From Rhodothermales bacterium (lineage in GTDB: Bacteria; Bacteroidota; Rhodothermia; Rhodothermales; UBA10348): a stretch of DNA of 64,000 nt. Within the stretch, counting starts at the first letter, position 1. The number at the start of each line of letters is the position of its first letter. The DNA is taken from the NCBI GenBank assembly GCA_017643395.1, contig JAEPNP010000002.1, positions 226,290-290,289 of the forward strand, given 5' to 3'. Under the pieces are notes generated by a model. The model saw only the letters and a program-made list of their open reading frames with translations, did no database searches and had not been told where the DNA came from. Position numbers and translations under genes: made by a program. Below, in pieces: positions 9,837-20,361 of the stretch.

Positions 9837-10169
9837 TTAGCGGGTGCGGGAGCGGCCGACAGCCATCGCCGGCTCAGCCTCCTCCTCCCCGCTCTCCAGG
9901 GCGATGCGCTCTCCAGCCGCCGGCAACTGAGGAGTGTTCATTTGCGCCTCAATCAGCTCAAGCCGATCAGAGAGCGGCTCCGTGGCCCGCGTTACGGCAC
10001 GCTCGAGCATGGTCTCCAGCTGGGACGTGGTCATGCTGGACGCTCCTCCACCTGTCGAGGTCTTGACCGACTTCGACTTTGCGTGATGGTCTAGCAGCAT
10101 CTTCAGAATGGACAACGCCGTGCCGCACGTGATGGCGACAACAGCGATAATCATGATTTCGTCCGGCAT
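9837..10169 (-). CDS. Small membrane protein, single TM helix plus coiled coil (110 aa)
   Basis: I do not recognise a named family. The N-terminus MPDEIMIIAVVAITCGTALS is a single transmembrane segment. It is followed by a basic stretch and a predicted amphipathic helix (LETMLERAVTRATEPLSDRL), then a disordered acidic tail. The layout, one N-terminal anchor and a short cytoplasmic coiled coil, resembles PspB-like or similar small anchor proteins. That is an analogy, not an assignment. It lies just upstream of rsgA on the same strand. Confidence 0.65.
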   Translation of the reverse strand: MPDEIMIIAVVAITCGTALSILKMLLDHHAKSKSVKTSTGGGASSMTTSQLETMLERAVTRATEPLSDRLELIEAQMNTPQLPAAGERIALESGEEEAEPAMAVGRSRTR

Positions 10170-10224
10170 GGCACGCGGCGGGAGGTGAACGACTCTCTAC
10201 GATCTCGCCAGATGGCAGTTTCGG

Positions 10225-13200
10225 CTAACGAGAGACGACGAGCGTTTCGGCATAGTCGTCTCCCAGGAGCAGATATACGCCCGGAGCGAGCGAGGGCAGT
10301 GTCAATCGCGCCGGCCCCGGTGCGAACCGCCACTCGGCAAGCTCGCGACCCAGTAGATCGTACAGAGTTACGGAACGCGGGGTCGCGGCCTCTCCGAGAG
10401 AAACCTGCTCGCCGCCGCCAACGGGATTCGGAAAGGGCGCTTGCAGGTGCCGAACCTGGGGGTGCGGCTCTCGATTGACCCTGAACGACACGCCCGGACG
10501 CCAGCTGGAAGCCGCCATCCCGGCATCCACAGCCTGGATGGCCCACGAAAACTCACCGTCTTCCAGTCCCTCCAGCCGCAGTTCCGTTCCACGAAGCCCG
10601 CCATGGCGTACGCGGGTGCGGGCCGGGCCCGGGTAGCCCGATTCCAACTCGCCCCGCCATCCCCGACCGTCACGGATCACCACATCGTAGGTCATGGCCT
10701 CAGGTGGTGTCGAATCGTCGGAAGACGCGGTCCACCGAAGCACCACCGCATCACCGTCCTTCACCCAACTCGTCTGTCGCGGAGCGATCGGCGGCAGGTT
10801 GGACGGTCCAAGCTGAAATCGAACAAGGGCCGGACGGATTGCCCCATTTTCGCGCACGCCGGCCGCTCCTGCTCCGTTCTGGCCGTTGGCGGCCCAGTCG
10901 GCCAAGGCGCCCCAGCCTTCACGCACGTTGAGGTCGCTTCCGACCAGGTTGGCGAACCTGCCTCCCACTTCAGTCAAATTCCGTTCCACGAGCATGCGGT
11001 CCTGGTTCCAGACCAAGAGGTCAACGACGCCATCCCCCGTGACGTCGCCAGGTGCCGACCTCAATCCGGGGAGCGAGCGGAACGTGCGGCTCTCCTCTTG
11101 CGACCCGTCGGGCCGACTCATGTACGTGGTCGTCTCCACGGATGACCTGCACGAAGTCCTCGAGGGACAGTGACGGCCGACGATCTGAATATCCAGCGTG
11201 CCATCGGAATTAAGGTCCAGCACGCTCAGCCCGGCGCTCTCGACCCGCACCAACGAATCAGGCGTGGGCGCAAAACCCCAGGGCTCCTGATACCAGATTC
11301 TGGCCCTGGACCGCCCCCTGGGCACGGCGATGAGGTCGCGCATCCCGTTGCCGTCCACATCCTCCCAGACAGAGGTGCCGGCCGTGGGGTCGACAACTTG
11401 AATCCGGCCGTTTTGCAGATCAACGGCCCAGCCCTCTCCGAGAATGTCCGGACGCCCATCCTGGGTAGCGTCCCCGATCTGGAGCAAATCCCCCCCGGGG
11501 AATGGGGCGATTTCCCGCCACCCGGCACCTTCCGTCCAGTGCTGAAGGGTGCCGCTCCGCACGGCCAGTACGCCGGGACCGCGACCTGAAATGGCAGCAA
11601 AGATCGCGGGCGTATCGGGATCGACCACGCCGATTGACTGCAATTTTTGCCCGCTGGCGCGATTCCAGACAATCGCCGCCGTGTGCTCGCCAGTTCCGAC
11701 GGCCTGCTCCCAACCGGTCTGGAGCAGGTCGATGCGGCCGTCGCCGTTCGGGTCGCCGAAGTCTGCACGGCCGGCCCGCTTGGCGAGAGCGGTGGTGCGC
11801 ACCGATGTGCGAATCGGAATGCCGATCCGGGGGACTTCCGGGTGGGTGGTGCTGACTTCCAGCGACGCCGCGTAGTCGCCGGGCGAGAGGTTCGAAGCCG
11901 AGAAAACCACATCGACCGTCTGACGGGCGCCAGGTTGCAGCGCACCATTCCGGGGCGAGGCGTGATCCCAGAACGGACCCGCCGAGACGTCCTGCCAGGA
12001 AACGGCGGTCGTGCCGTCGTTGACCAGGGTCACCCGGATGGTGTCGGTGGCCACTTGGGGACGCGGGAACGTTTCGGAGACATAGGTGACCAACTCATCC
12101 GGCGCATCCGCCTTCAGCGGCACCTCGGCCCTCCCTTCGCCCTCCAGGGCCACGGTGCGTTCAACCCCGTCCCAGGTGACACTGAGGTTCGCTGATTGCG
12201 CGCCGGACCCGGTCGGTGCGTATTCGACGAGCAGTCCCCTGGAAAGGCGCGGATGTAACGTGGCCGAAGCGCTCGATATAACGAACGACTCGTTCGCGGA
12301 CCCGAAGGACAGCTGCGCTTCGAGGTCCCGAATGCTGTGAATGGAGATGGTGCGACCGGAGCTTGTGCCCGTCTGCACCGCGCCAAAGTCCAGGGCGCGC
12401 GGCACGACCAGCACGCCCGAGGCCGCCATATCCACCGCATGATCCGCCCGCAGGGTCAGCGACGAGGCAAGACGGTCCCGAATCGACCGCGCGACCCGGC
12501 CGGACCCACGAATGGCCAGTTCCACGTCCGCGGGCGTGAAGTCGGGAGCAGCGGCGCACACCAGCGCAGCCACACCGCTGACCAGGGCTGCGGAGACGGA
12601 AACCCCTCCGCTCTCGGCAAAGCCTCCACCCAACGCCGTGCTTAGCACTTCTTCTCCAGGCGCCGCGGCATCGACTGTATTGAGTCCGTAGTTGACTCCC
12701 TCCATGAACTCTCCCGACCGAGCGACGGCCGTGACGACAATCATTCCCGGCAGGTCCAGCGCGGCCGGCCAGATATTCTTGGTCCGGTCCAGATTGAAGC
12801 TGCCGTTTCCAGCTGCGGCGACGACTACGGCACCGCGGGCAAGCAGGCGCGCGAATGCCGCATTGACCTCGCGATATTGCACCATGCTGACCCAGGAAAT
12901 GTTGGCGATCTGGACACCATGCCGACCGGCGTAGTCCAGAGCCTCCGCCGCAGCAGCCAGATCCACCGATCGTGTGTGGGCTGCGATGCGGAGCGGCAGA
13001 ATACGGGCTTCAGGCGCCACTCCGTACACACCGCTCCCATCGACGGCCCGAGCGGCAATCACGCCTGCCAGGTGCGTGCCGTGCCCGTGCCCGTCCATCG
13101 GATCATTGTCGTCGTCAATGAAATCCCATCCGATGAGATCATCCACAAACGTGCTCGGGTCCCCATCGAAGTCGTCGTCATCGACTCCGTTCAGATCCCC

Positions 13201-13551
13201 GGGGTCCAGTACCCAGCGCGAGCCGTCCCACTCCATCGTGCGACCGTCTCCATCCGCATCCTCTGCCAGATTCTGCCAGATAGCCGGGCCCAACTCCTGC
13301 CGACCCCAGTCCACGCCGGTGTCGATCATGGCCACGAGCGCACCCCCGCCCCGCGTGACCGCCCAGGCATCCTCCACGGCCAGCATCTCCGGGCCCAGTG
13401 CCCACTGGCCGGTCAGCTCAGGGTCCTGAGCGCCCACGGGAGCGACAAGACCCACAAGGAGCGTCGCTGCCGCGACGGCCCTGAAGGTGGCCTCAATCGG
13501 CAGTCGCCAGCTGCTTCTCGCGAGCCGGTTCGACCTCGGGCATGTCATTCC
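10225..13551 (-). CDS. Secreted S8 (subtilisin-like) peptidase with T9SS sorting domain
   Basis: A large exported serine protease. The signal peptide ends APVGAQ. The S8 catalytic Asp lies in MIDTGVDWG, the His in [11 protein letters not shown], and the Ser most likely in [16 protein letters not shown], an unusual form of the usual GTSMAxPHVAG. A choice-of-anchor-D-like domain ([14 protein letters not shown]) follows, then FG-GAP/VCBS-like segments ([33 protein letters not shown]), a fibronectin-like region, and a C-terminal type A sorting domain ([26 protein letters not shown]). Cell-surface or extracellular location via type IX secretion follows from that domain. The ATG at 13551 was chosen to give a usable signal peptide; it overlaps the acyl-CoA dehydrogenase gene by 59 bp. 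The start remains uncertain. Confidence 0.88.
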   Translation of the reverse strand, partial: GMTCPRSNRLARSSWRLPIEATFRAVAAATLLVGLVAPVGAQDPELTGQWALGPEMLAVEDAWAVTRGGGALVAMIDTGVDWGRQELGPAIWQNLAEDADGDGRTMEWDGSRWVLDPGDLNGVDDDDFDGDPSTFVDDLIGWDFIDDDNDPMDGHGHGTHLAGVIAARAVDGSGVYGVAPEARILPLRIAAHTRSVDLAAAAEALDYAGRHGVQIANISWVSMVQYREVNAAFARLLARGAVVVAAAGNGSFNLDRTKNIWPAALDLPGMIVVTAVARSGEFMEGVNYGLNTVDAAAPGEEVLSTALGGGFAESGGVSVSAALVSGVAALVCAAAPDFTPADVELAIRGSGRVARSIRDRLASSLTLRADHAVDMAASGVLVVPRALDFGAVQTGTSSGRTISIHSIRDLEAQLSFGSANESFVISSASATLHPRLSRGLLVEYAPTGSGAQSANLSVTWDGVERTVALEGEGRAEVPLKADAPDELVTYVSETFPRPQVATDTIRVTLVNDGTTAVSWQDVSAGPFWDHASPRNGALQPGARQTVDVVFSASNLSPGDYAASLEVSTTHPEVPRIGIPIRTSVRTTALAKRAGRADFGDPNGDGRIDLLQTGWEQAVGTGEHTAAIVWNRASGQKLQSIGVVDPDTPAIFAAISGRGPGVLAVRSGTLQHWTEGAGWREIAPFPGGDLLQIGDATQDGRPDILGEGWAVDLQNGRIQVVDPTAGTSVWEDVDGNGMRDLIAVPRGRSRARIWYQEPWGFAPTPDSLVRVESAGLSVLDLNSDGTLDIQIVGRHCPSRTSCRSSVETTTYMSRPDGSQEESRTFRSLPGLRSAPGDVTGDGVVDLLVWNQDRMLVERNLTEVGGRFANLVGSDLNVREGWGALADWAANGQNGAGAAGVRENGAIRPALVRFQLGPSNLPPIAPRQTSWVKDGDAVVLRWTASSDDSTPPEAMTYDVVIRDGRGWRGELESGYPGPARTRVRHGGLRGTELRLEGLEDGEFSWAIQAVDAGMAASSWRPGVSFRVNREPHPQVRHLQAPFPNPVGGGEQVSLGEAATPRSVTLYDLLGRELAEWRFAPGPARLTLPSLAPGVYLLLGDDYAETLVVSR

Positions 13552-14749
13552 CGCGAGGCGTGAATGACTGTATTCCGGTGAGCTGACGGCCCAGGATGAG
13601 GCCATGGATGTCGTAGGTACCCTCGTAGGTGTTTACGCTCTCAAGGTTGACCATATGGTGCACAACGCGGTACTCGCCGGTAATTCCGTTGCCGCCGAGC
13701 ATATCGCGGGCCGTACGGGCGATATCGAGCGCCGTGCCGCAGTTATTGCGCTTCGCAAGCGAAATCATGGACGGGTGCGCCTGCCCGGCATCCTTGAGCT
13801 GACCCAGCCGATGGGCGAGGAGCTGCATTTTGGTGATCTCGGTCACCATGTTCGCCAGTTTGGTTTGCACGAGCTGCATGGCACCCAGCGGGTACCCGAA
13901 CTGCTTGCGCTCCATGACATACTGCAATGCCCGGTGGTAGCAGTTCTCGGCTGCTCCCAGGGAGCCCCAGACAATGCCGTAGCGCGCGTTGTTGAGACAC
14001 GAGAACGGGCCCTTCAAACCACGAACCTCCGGGAATGCCATCGAGTCCGGTACGAACACGTCTTCCATGACAATCTCGCCCGTGTGCGAGGCACGCAGGG
14101 ACATCTTGTTGTGCGTGACCGGCGTTGAGAATCCGTCCATGCCTCGCTCCAAAAGGAAGCCGCGAATCACGCCCGGATCAGCGGCATCCTCCTTGGCCTT
14201 GGCCCAGACCACCGCGAGGTCCGCAACCGGCGAGTTGGTGATCCACATCTTTGCGCCGTTCAGCCGCCAACCACCGTCCACGCGCAGGGCGGTGGTCTTC
14301 ATGCCGCCCGGATCCGATCCGTGGTCAGGCTCCGTGAGGCCGAAGCATCCGATCAGTTCGGCCGTGGCAAGTCTCGGCAGGTATTTCTGACGCTGCTCCT
14401 CGGTGCCGAACGCCTGGATCGGGTACATCACCAGCGAGGATTGCACGGACGCAAAAGACCGGTATCCGGAGTCCACCCGCTCAAGTTCACGGGCGATGAG
14501 CCCATAGGCGGTGTAGGACGCACCAACTCCCCCGTATTCCTCAGGAATTGTCGCTCCGAGAAGGCCGAGCTCGCCCATTTCGCGGGGAATCTCGTCGTGG
14601 AAGACGCCGTCCTGGTTGCCTTCAAGCGCCCTCGGTTCCAGATGACCCTGGGCATACTCGCGCGCCGTCTCCATGATGAGCCGGTCCTCCTCGCCGAGCA
14701 GTGACTCGAAGTTGAAGGCATCCTGCGCGTTGAACGTTGGTCTGGCCAT
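13493..14749 (-). CDS. gcdH: Acyl-CoA dehydrogenase, glutaryl-CoA dehydrogenase type
   Basis: This FAD enzyme most resembles glutaryl-CoA dehydrogenase, which oxidises and decarboxylates glutaryl-CoA to crotonyl-CoA in lysine and tryptophan degradation. Signatures are [15 protein letters not shown], which contains the arginine used for the glutaryl carboxylate, [19 protein letters not shown], and the catalytic glutamate in [16 protein letters not shown]. Length (418) is normal. It is divergent from tyrA across 165 bp, and its 3' end overlaps the peptidase gene. No ETF or lysine-degradation genes are nearby. Confidence 0.88.
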   Translation of the reverse strand: MARPTFNAQDAFNFESLLGEEDRLIMETAREYAQGHLEPRALEGNQDGVFHDEIPREMGELGLLGATIPEEYGGVGASYTAYGLIARELERVDSGYRSFASVQSSLVMYPIQAFGTEEQRQKYLPRLATAELIGCFGLTEPDHGSDPGGMKTTALRVDGGWRLNGAKMWITNSPVADLAVVWAKAKEDAADPGVIRGFLLERGMDGFSTPVTHNKMSLRASHTGEIVMEDVFVPDSMAFPEVRGLKGPFSCLNNARYGIVWGSLGAAENCYHRALQYVMERKQFGYPLGAMQLVQTKLANMVTEITKMQLLAHRLGQLKDAGQAHPSMISLAKRNNCGTALDIARTARDMLGGNGITGEYRVVHHMVNLESVNTYEGTYDIHGLILGRQLTGIQSFTPRGNDMPEVEPAREKQLATAD

Positions 14750-14914
14750 GGGGAATCCGATTGGTTAGGGCGACACCAGAGCCGCCGGAGTCAGGTAGTC
14801 AAGATACACCCACAGGCAATCGGCCCGTTCCCCGGGCGCCCTTTCCAACCCATCTTCACCGCGACGAGCGGCGCCGGGCACCGGCCGGCAGGTAGCTCGC
14901 GCTATCTTGCACGA

Positions 14915-16012
14915 ATGTCCGCATCACCCATGGAATTCCAGCGAGTCGCCCTGCTCGGTGTCGGCCTGATCGGCGGATCGCTCGCGCTGGCGCTGAAGCG
15001 GGCTCGCCCGGGCCTGCACATCACGGGCTTCGACGAGCCCGATGTGCTGGACATTGCTCTGGAGCGCGGCGCAATAGACACACGTTCAGCGAGTGTGCCG
15101 GCAGCGGTCGAGCAGGCTGATCTCGTCATTTTGGCGACGCCGATCGGTGCTTCGATGACCCTGCTGGAAACCGCCGCCCCACATCTTCGGGATGGTGCGG
15201 TAGTCACTGACGTCGGATCGGTGAAAGGGCCCGTCCGTGCTCAGGCGCGGCGCGTTCTGCCTCAGGAGGTGACCTTTGTCGGCGGCCATCCGATGACCGG
15301 CTCCGAGCGCCGCGGGGTGGCCAACGCCGATGCCATGCTCTTTGAGAACGCGGTCTACGTGCTGTGCCCGGAGGCAGAAGAAGACGCGGCCTTCCAGGCG
15401 CTCTCAGCGCTACTGGAGGAGACGGGCTCGCGGGTGCTCGTCATGGACGCCGCGAAGCACGACGAAGTCGCCGCCAGGGTGTCGCATCTGCCACAGCTGC
15501 TGGCTGTTGCTCTCGTGAACGGGATCGCGGGCGATGAGGCCGCAGCCCGACTCGCCGCGGGCGGATTCCGCGACATGACACGCATTGCCTCGTCCCCGTT
15601 TTCCATGTGGCGGGATATTCTGGTCGGCAACGAGGGCGCCATTCTGGATGAGCTGGGCCGAATGACAGCCGACCTGCAGCGACTACGCAACCGACTGGCA
15701 GAGGGCGATGTCGATGCGCTTGCCGACTCGTTTCACCAGGCCTCGAAGATCCGGAATGCCATTCCGGCCAACTCGAAGGGATTCCTGAATCCGCTCTCTG
15801 ACGTCTTTGTGTACACTCCGGACAGGCCGGGCGCCTTGCTGGAGATCATCGGCTCCCTGTCCGACTCGGACGTCGACATCAAGGACATTGAACTGCTCAA
15901 GATCCGCGAAGGCACCGGCGGCACGTTCCGCCTGGGCTTCAAGGACAACGCCTCGGCAGACCGCGCCGTGGCCCAACTAACCTCGAACGGACTCCATGCC
16001 TACCGACTCTGA
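14915..16012 (+). CDS. tyrA: Prephenate dehydrogenase with ACT domain
   Basis: TyrA converts prephenate to 4-hydroxyphenylpyruvate in tyrosine synthesis. The Rossmann motif GVGLIGGSLALAL opens the protein; GGHPMTGSERRG is a conserved active-site segment. The last 75 residues form an ACT domain (VYTPDRPGALLEIIGSLSDSDVDIKDIELLKI), suggesting feedback control by tyrosine. It is the first gene of a tight plus-strand run and overlaps gcvT by 17 bp. A possible -10-like TATCTTG lies a few bases before the ATG. Confidence 0.95.
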   Translation: MSASPMEFQRVALLGVGLIGGSLALALKRARPGLHITGFDEPDVLDIALERGAIDTRSASVPAAVEQADLVILATPIGASMTLLETAAPHLRDGAVVTDVGSVKGPVRAQARRVLPQEVTFVGGHPMTGSERRGVANADAMLFENAVYVLCPEAEEDAAFQALSALLEETGSRVLVMDAAKHDEVAARVSHLPQLLAVALVNGIAGDEAAARLAAGGFRDMTRIASSPFSMWRDILVGNEGAILDELGRMTADLQRLRNRLAEGDVDALADSFHQASKIRNAIPANSKGFLNPLSDVFVYTPDRPGALLEIIGSLSDSDVDIKDIELLKIREGTGGTFRLGFKDNASADRAVAQLTSNGLHAYRL

Positions 16013-17114
16013 TACCATCGGCAAAACACCCCTTCACGGGGTCCATCTGGAGCTTGGTGCCCGCATGATGCCGTTTGCAGGTTTCGACATGCCGGTGCAC
16101 TACGGCAGCATCATAGACGAGCACCATGCGGTGCGTCAGCAGGCCGGCATGTTTGACGTCAGTCACATGGGTGAAGTCTTTGTATCCGGTCCCAACGCGG
16201 AGGCTTTCATCCAGAATCTCGTGACGAATGACGTCACTAAACTCGATGACGGGAAGGCCATGTACACGGTGATGTGCCGTCCTGATGGCGGCATCGTGGA
16301 TGATCTGCTGGTCTACCGATTCAAGGAGGGCGTGTACCTTCTGGTCATCAATGCCTCGAACATTGAGGGCGATGTCGCCTGGATGCGCGAAAACAACGAG
16401 GCAGGCGCCCAGATTGACGACCACTCGTCCGACATCGCCCTCCTGGCTGTGCAGGGACCGAAGGCATTCGAGATCGTATCGGAAATAGCCGGCCAGGACC
16501 TGTCCGAGCTGCCGTTCTACAGGTTCATCCGACCCGCTCCCGGCACCTTCCTGGGCTGCGACAAGGTGATTCTGTCGCACACGGGTTACACCGGGGAGAA
16601 AGGACTAGAGATTTACGTCGAGGCGGAGTCTTCGCGAAAGGTCTGGGATGCGGTCATGACCGCCGGCGAGAAGCATGGTCTCAAGCCGGCCGGACTGGGC
16701 TGTCGAGACACGTTGCGCCTGGAATCAGGCTTCTGTCTCTATGGTAACGACATCACCCTGGACACCAATCCCCTCGAAGCCGGCCTTTCGTGGCTGGTCA
16801 AGTTCGATGCGGGCGATTTCGTGGGCAGAGATGTCCTGCTCGCGGTCAAGGAGGCCGGTATGCAGCGACGGCTTGTGGCCTTCGTGATGCAGGAACGCGG
16901 CATTCCCCGGTCCGGCTGCGACATCGTGGATGCTGACGGTGTGGTGATCGGCCGGGTGACATCGGGCACGCAGTCGCCGACTCTCGGTCAGGGAATCGGC
17001 ATGGGCTACGTACCCAACACACCGGAATACCGGTCGCCGGGTAGCGCGATAGGCATTCAGGTTCGCAACCGTGTATTGCAGGCTCAGGTAAAGAAGGCTC
17101 CCCTGCACAAGTAG
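15996..17114 (+). CDS. gcvT: Aminomethyltransferase (glycine cleavage T protein)
   Basis: GcvT transfers the methylene group from the aminomethyl-lipoyl H protein to tetrahydrofolate, releasing ammonia. The N-terminus (TPLHGVHLELGARMMPFAGFDMPVHY), the VSHMGE segment, LVNAS-type substrate region and the C-terminal SGTQSPTLGQGIGMGYV are all typical. Length (372) is normal. It overlaps tyrA and is not beside gcvH or gcvP, so those must lie elsewhere. No glycine riboswitch space exists upstream because the start is inside tyrA. Confidence 0.96.
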   Translation: MPTDSDTIGKTPLHGVHLELGARMMPFAGFDMPVHYGSIIDEHHAVRQQAGMFDVSHMGEVFVSGPNAEAFIQNLVTNDVTKLDDGKAMYTVMCRPDGGIVDDLLVYRFKEGVYLLVINASNIEGDVAWMRENNEAGAQIDDHSSDIALLAVQGPKAFEIVSEIAGQDLSELPFYRFIRPAPGTFLGCDKVILSHTGYTGEKGLEIYVEAESSRKVWDAVMTAGEKHGLKPAGLGCRDTLRLESGFCLYGNDITLDTNPLEAGLSWLVKFDAGDFVGRDVLLAVKEAGMQRRLVAFVMQERGIPRSGCDIVDADGVVIGRVTSGTQSPTLGQGIGMGYVPNTPEYRSPGSAIGIQVRNRVLQAQVKKAPLHK

Positions 17115-17139
17115 GAGCACCACAAGCAGCCCCCCAACC

Positions 17140-17910
17140 GTGTTTGCCCACAACATCGAGGTTTTCCTGACCGCCTCCAACATCGCAGATGACGATGTGA
17201 GAGGTCGCACCGTTGTGGCCATGGACGTCCTGCGCGCCAGCACGACCATCATCCATGCGCTGGCAGCGGGGGCGCGAGAGGTTATCCCGGTGCCGGATAT
17301 GGGTGAGGCGGGCCGTATTGCGGCGGCCCTCGATCCGGCGAGCTACGTACTGGGAGGCGAGAAGGACGGCAAGCCCATTGAGGGGTATGGACTCGGCAAT
17401 TCGCCCCTGGACTACTCGGGCGATGCCGTTTCCGGCAAGACGGTCATCCTCAGCACGACAAACGGCACACCGGCCATCCTCGCGGCCGCGGAGGCCGATG
17501 ACGTGCTCGTCGGCGGATTTGTGAACATCAACGCAGTGGCGGACGCCGTCCGTGCGCTACAAGCCCCGCTCACCATTGTGTGCGCGGGGTGGAAGAACCG
17601 GGTCGCCCTTGAGGACACCATGTGCGCCGGCATGCTCATCGACCTCCTGCTCGAAGGTCACAGTCCGGCAAACCTGGCAGACACCGCCTACATGGCGCTC
17701 TGGCAGTACCGCCACGATCAGGATGCGATTGACGTGCCCATCGGCCGCTGCAACCATGCCCGCCGGCTGGAGCAATTGGGCCACGGCGCCGACGTGGCGG
17801 AGAGTATCCGCATCGACGCCGTACCCGTGGTGCCACACCTCAGCGAGCGTCGCCTGGTGCCCTGGAGCGCTGCCGATCCCACGCTTTCATCAGGCGAGTC
17901 GTCGCCGTAG
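17140..17910 (+). CDS. comB: 2-phosphosulfolactate phosphatase family protein (ComB-like)
   Basis: ComB-type enzymes dephosphorylate 2-phospho-3-sulfolactate, a step first known in archaeal coenzyme M synthesis but widespread in bacteria. Family marks are VVAMDVLRASTTIIHAL, GGEKDGKPIEGYGLGNSPLDY, STTNGTPAILAA and CAGWKNRVALEDTMCAG. The GTG start lies 25 bp after gcvT and the stop is 9 bp before ftsK. No other sulfolactate or CoM genes are visible, so the physiological substrate here is uncertain. Confidence 0.88.
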   Translation: MFAHNIEVFLTASNIADDDVRGRTVVAMDVLRASTTIIHALAAGAREVIPVPDMGEAGRIAAALDPASYVLGGEKDGKPIEGYGLGNSPLDYSGDAVSGKTVILSTTNGTPAILAAAEADDVLVGGFVNINAVADAVRALQAPLTIVCAGWKNRVALEDTMCAGMLIDLLLEGHSPANLADTAYMALWQYRHDQDAIDVPIGRCNHARRLEQLGHGADVAESIRIDAVPVVPHLSERRLVPWSAADPTLSSGESSP

Positions 17911-17919
17911 GTTTCCCGC

Positions 17920-20361
17920 ATGGCATCCACAGTCAAGAAGCGCAGCGCTTCGAAGAAGGCGTCTTCCGGAGACCAGCCATTCGTCACCGGGCAACGCAAG
18001 CGTGAGATCCTGGGGCTGATCCTGCTTGTGGTGTCGGCTCTCCTGCTGCTCGCCATTGTGTCCTACGAGCCGCTCGATGACCGACTTGCCCGCCGATTCT
18101 CGCTGGATGCCCTGCTGGACCCGGGCGACGATCGGGCCTTGAACGCCTTGGGGCTCACGGGCGCCTGGCTGGCCCGGTTGATGGTACCCCAGTTCCTGGG
18201 TTACTGCTCAATTCTGCTTCCGCTGCTGCTGGGCAGTTGGGGCTGGATCTGGTTTCGAAATCGCGTAGCGCTGTACCTGCCGCTGGTAACCTGGCTCGTC
18301 CTGGGCGGCGCCGTCTTTCTTTCCACGCTGTTCGGATGGGTCGGGTTGGTCAGCGAGGCGGACATGACGCCTTGGGCAGGGGCCGTCGGCCTCGGTCTGG
18401 CGGGCTGGATGGATCAGGTATTCGGCCGGCCCGGATCCTTCGGGTTGATCGTGCTGCTGCTTTCGGTGACCGTGCTCCTGATCATCGACAGAGATATCCA
18501 GCGATCGCTGGATCGCGTCGAGAACTTCTTCATAGGCGTCGGCAAGCGCTTCAGGAAGGGTTGGGAGAACTACACCATCGACCGGTTGGAGCGAAAGGAA
18601 GTACGCAAGGAGGCGCTTGCCGAACGCCGCAAACAGCGAGACAACGCCCGGGAGACGGCAGCGTCACAGGCGAAAACCGGCGTCGCTGCTCCGGCCACAC
18701 CAGAGCCGAGGTTCAACTCTCCGCGCGAGGCTGAAGTGATGCCTCCGCCCGCAAAGGCCGTCCCTCCCCAGCCTCCCAGAACGCCCGTCCCTTTGCCACC
18801 GGCGGCCGACGCCGATGTGGCCATTCAGGTAGCCCAGCGGGTACAGGAAGAGCGCGCGGACGACCTTCCCTCCAAGGGTATGAGGTCACCCTTCCGGATG
18901 CCTCCGCTGGATCTGCTCGACAGCAGCGATGCGAGTGATGCCGAAATCGACCACGAGGAGCTCGAGGAAAACAAGCGCATCCTGCTCGACAAGCTGAGCA
19001 CCTACAGCATCGAGATCGTCGAGATCAAGGCCATCATTGGGCCGACCGTCACGCTCTACGAACTCACGCCGGCGCCCGGAGTCAAGATCTCCCGCATTAC
19101 CGCCCTGGAGAATGATCTGGCGATGGCCATGGCGGCGCCGGGTATCCGAATGATTGCGCCGATTCCCGGCAAGACGGCCATCGGCGTAGAGATACCGAAC
19201 CGGCACCGCGAGCTCGTAAGAATCCGGGATGTGATCGGCACGGCTCGGTTCCGTGACAACGAGATGGAACTGCCACTGATTTTGGGCAAGTCCATTGAGG
19301 GTGAAGTGGTGCTGCAGGACCTCACCAAGCTGCCGCACGGGCTCATAGCCGGGGCAACGGGCTCCGGCAAGTCGGTGGGGCTGAATACGTTTATCGCCGG
19401 ACTGCTGTACGCGTGCTCGCCGGACGATCTCAAGTTTGTGATGATCGATCCCAAGAAGATTGAGTTGTCTGCCTACAGCCGGATTGCTTCCCACTACGTC
19501 GCCATGCCGCCCGAGGCGGACACGCCCATCATCACGGACGTGGCCCAGGCTTTGGGAACGCTCAAGAGCTGCGAACGCGAAATGGAGGAGCGATACGACC
19601 TGCTCTCCGCGGCACGAGTGCGCTCCATTCGTGAGTACAACGAGCGTTTTGACGGCGGCACGCTGGACCCCTCCGACGGTCACAAACATCTGCCCTACAT
19701 CGTCGTCGTCGTCGACGAACTGGCCGACCTCATGATGACCGCCGGCAAGGACATCGAAGCGCCCATCGCCCGTCTGGCCCAGATGGCCCGCGCGGTCGGC
19801 ATCCACCTGATTCTTGCCACGCAGCGCCCGTCCGTCGACGTGATCACCGGACTCATCAAGGCCAACTTCCCGGCGCGAATGGCCTACCAGGTGGCCTCCA
19901 AGATCGATTCCCGCACCATTCTCGATCAGAACGGCGCTGAGGGACTGGTCGGCAACGGAGACCTGCTGTACATGCTCGGCAGCAAAATCATCCGCCTGCA
20001 AGGCCCCTACGTTTCGCTTGAGGAAATCGACCGCGTCACCCAACACATCGGCGAGCAGCGTGGTCCGGGACCTTATGTACTGCCGTCCATTGAGCAGGAC
20101 GGCGGCATGGGCGGGCCTGGTGGCGGGTCCGGCGGCACGGACCGGGACGACCTGTTTGAGGAGGCTGCACGCATCATCGTTCGCAGTCAGCAGGGATCCG
20201 TTTCCCTCCTTCAGCGCAAGCTCTCGGTCGGATACTCGCGAGCCGCGCGTATTGTGGACCAGTTGGAGGATGCCGGCATTGTAGGGCCGTTTGAGGGATC
20301 CAAGGCGCGCCAGGTCCGGGTTGCCGACGAGATGGAACTGGACGCACTTCTCCGTTCATGA
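17920..20361 (+). CDS. ftsK: DNA translocase FtsK/SpoIIIE
   Basis: A septal DNA pump for chromosome segregation. The 813 residues comprise an N-terminal membrane region with about four helices (residues 30-190), a short Pro/Ala-rich linker, and the RecA-like motor with Walker A GATGSGKSVGLN (around residue 478) and Walker B YIVVVVDELADLMM. The C-terminal gamma winged helix is visible (QGSVSLLQRKLSVGYSRAARI). The linker is short compared with E. coli. Its last bases overlap the purK start (ATGA). Confidence 0.96.
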   Translation: MASTVKKRSASKKASSGDQPFVTGQRKREILGLILLVVSALLLLAIVSYEPLDDRLARRFSLDALLDPGDDRALNALGLTGAWLARLMVPQFLGYCSILLPLLLGSWGWIWFRNRVALYLPLVTWLVLGGAVFLSTLFGWVGLVSEADMTPWAGAVGLGLAGWMDQVFGRPGSFGLIVLLLSVTVLLIIDRDIQRSLDRVENFFIGVGKRFRKGWENYTIDRLERKEVRKEALAERRKQRDNARETAASQAKTGVAAPATPEPRFNSPREAEVMPPPAKAVPPQPPRTPVPLPPAADADVAIQVAQRVQEERADDLPSKGMRSPFRMPPLDLLDSSDASDAEIDHEELEENKRILLDKLSTYSIEIVEIKAIIGPTVTLYELTPAPGVKISRITALENDLAMAMAAPGIRMIAPIPGKTAIGVEIPNRHRELVRIRDVIGTARFRDNEMELPLILGKSIEGEVVLQDLTKLPHGLIAGATGSGKSVGLNTFIAGLLYACSPDDLKFVMIDPKKIELSAYSRIASHYVAMPPEADTPIITDVAQALGTLKSCEREMEERYDLLSAARVRSIREYNERFDGGTLDPSDGHKHLPYIVVVVDELADLMMTAGKDIEAPIARLAQMARAVGIHLILATQRPSVDVITGLIKANFPARMAYQVASKIDSRTILDQNGAEGLVGNGDLLYMLGSKIIRLQGPYVSLEEIDRVTQHIGEQRGPGPYVLPSIEQDGGMGGPGGGSGGTDRDDLFEEAARIIVRSQQGSVSLLQRKLSVGYSRAARIVDQLEDAGIVGPFEGSKARQVRVADEMELDALLRS

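Noticed and set aside
15950-16000. Glycine riboswitch before gcvT
   Set aside because: gcvT starts inside tyrA, leaving no leader; no aptamer-like sequence was seen.
18886-20046. 386-residue minus-strand frame inside ftsK
   Set aside because: An antisense shadow of a highly biased GC-rich gene; no domain or start signal.
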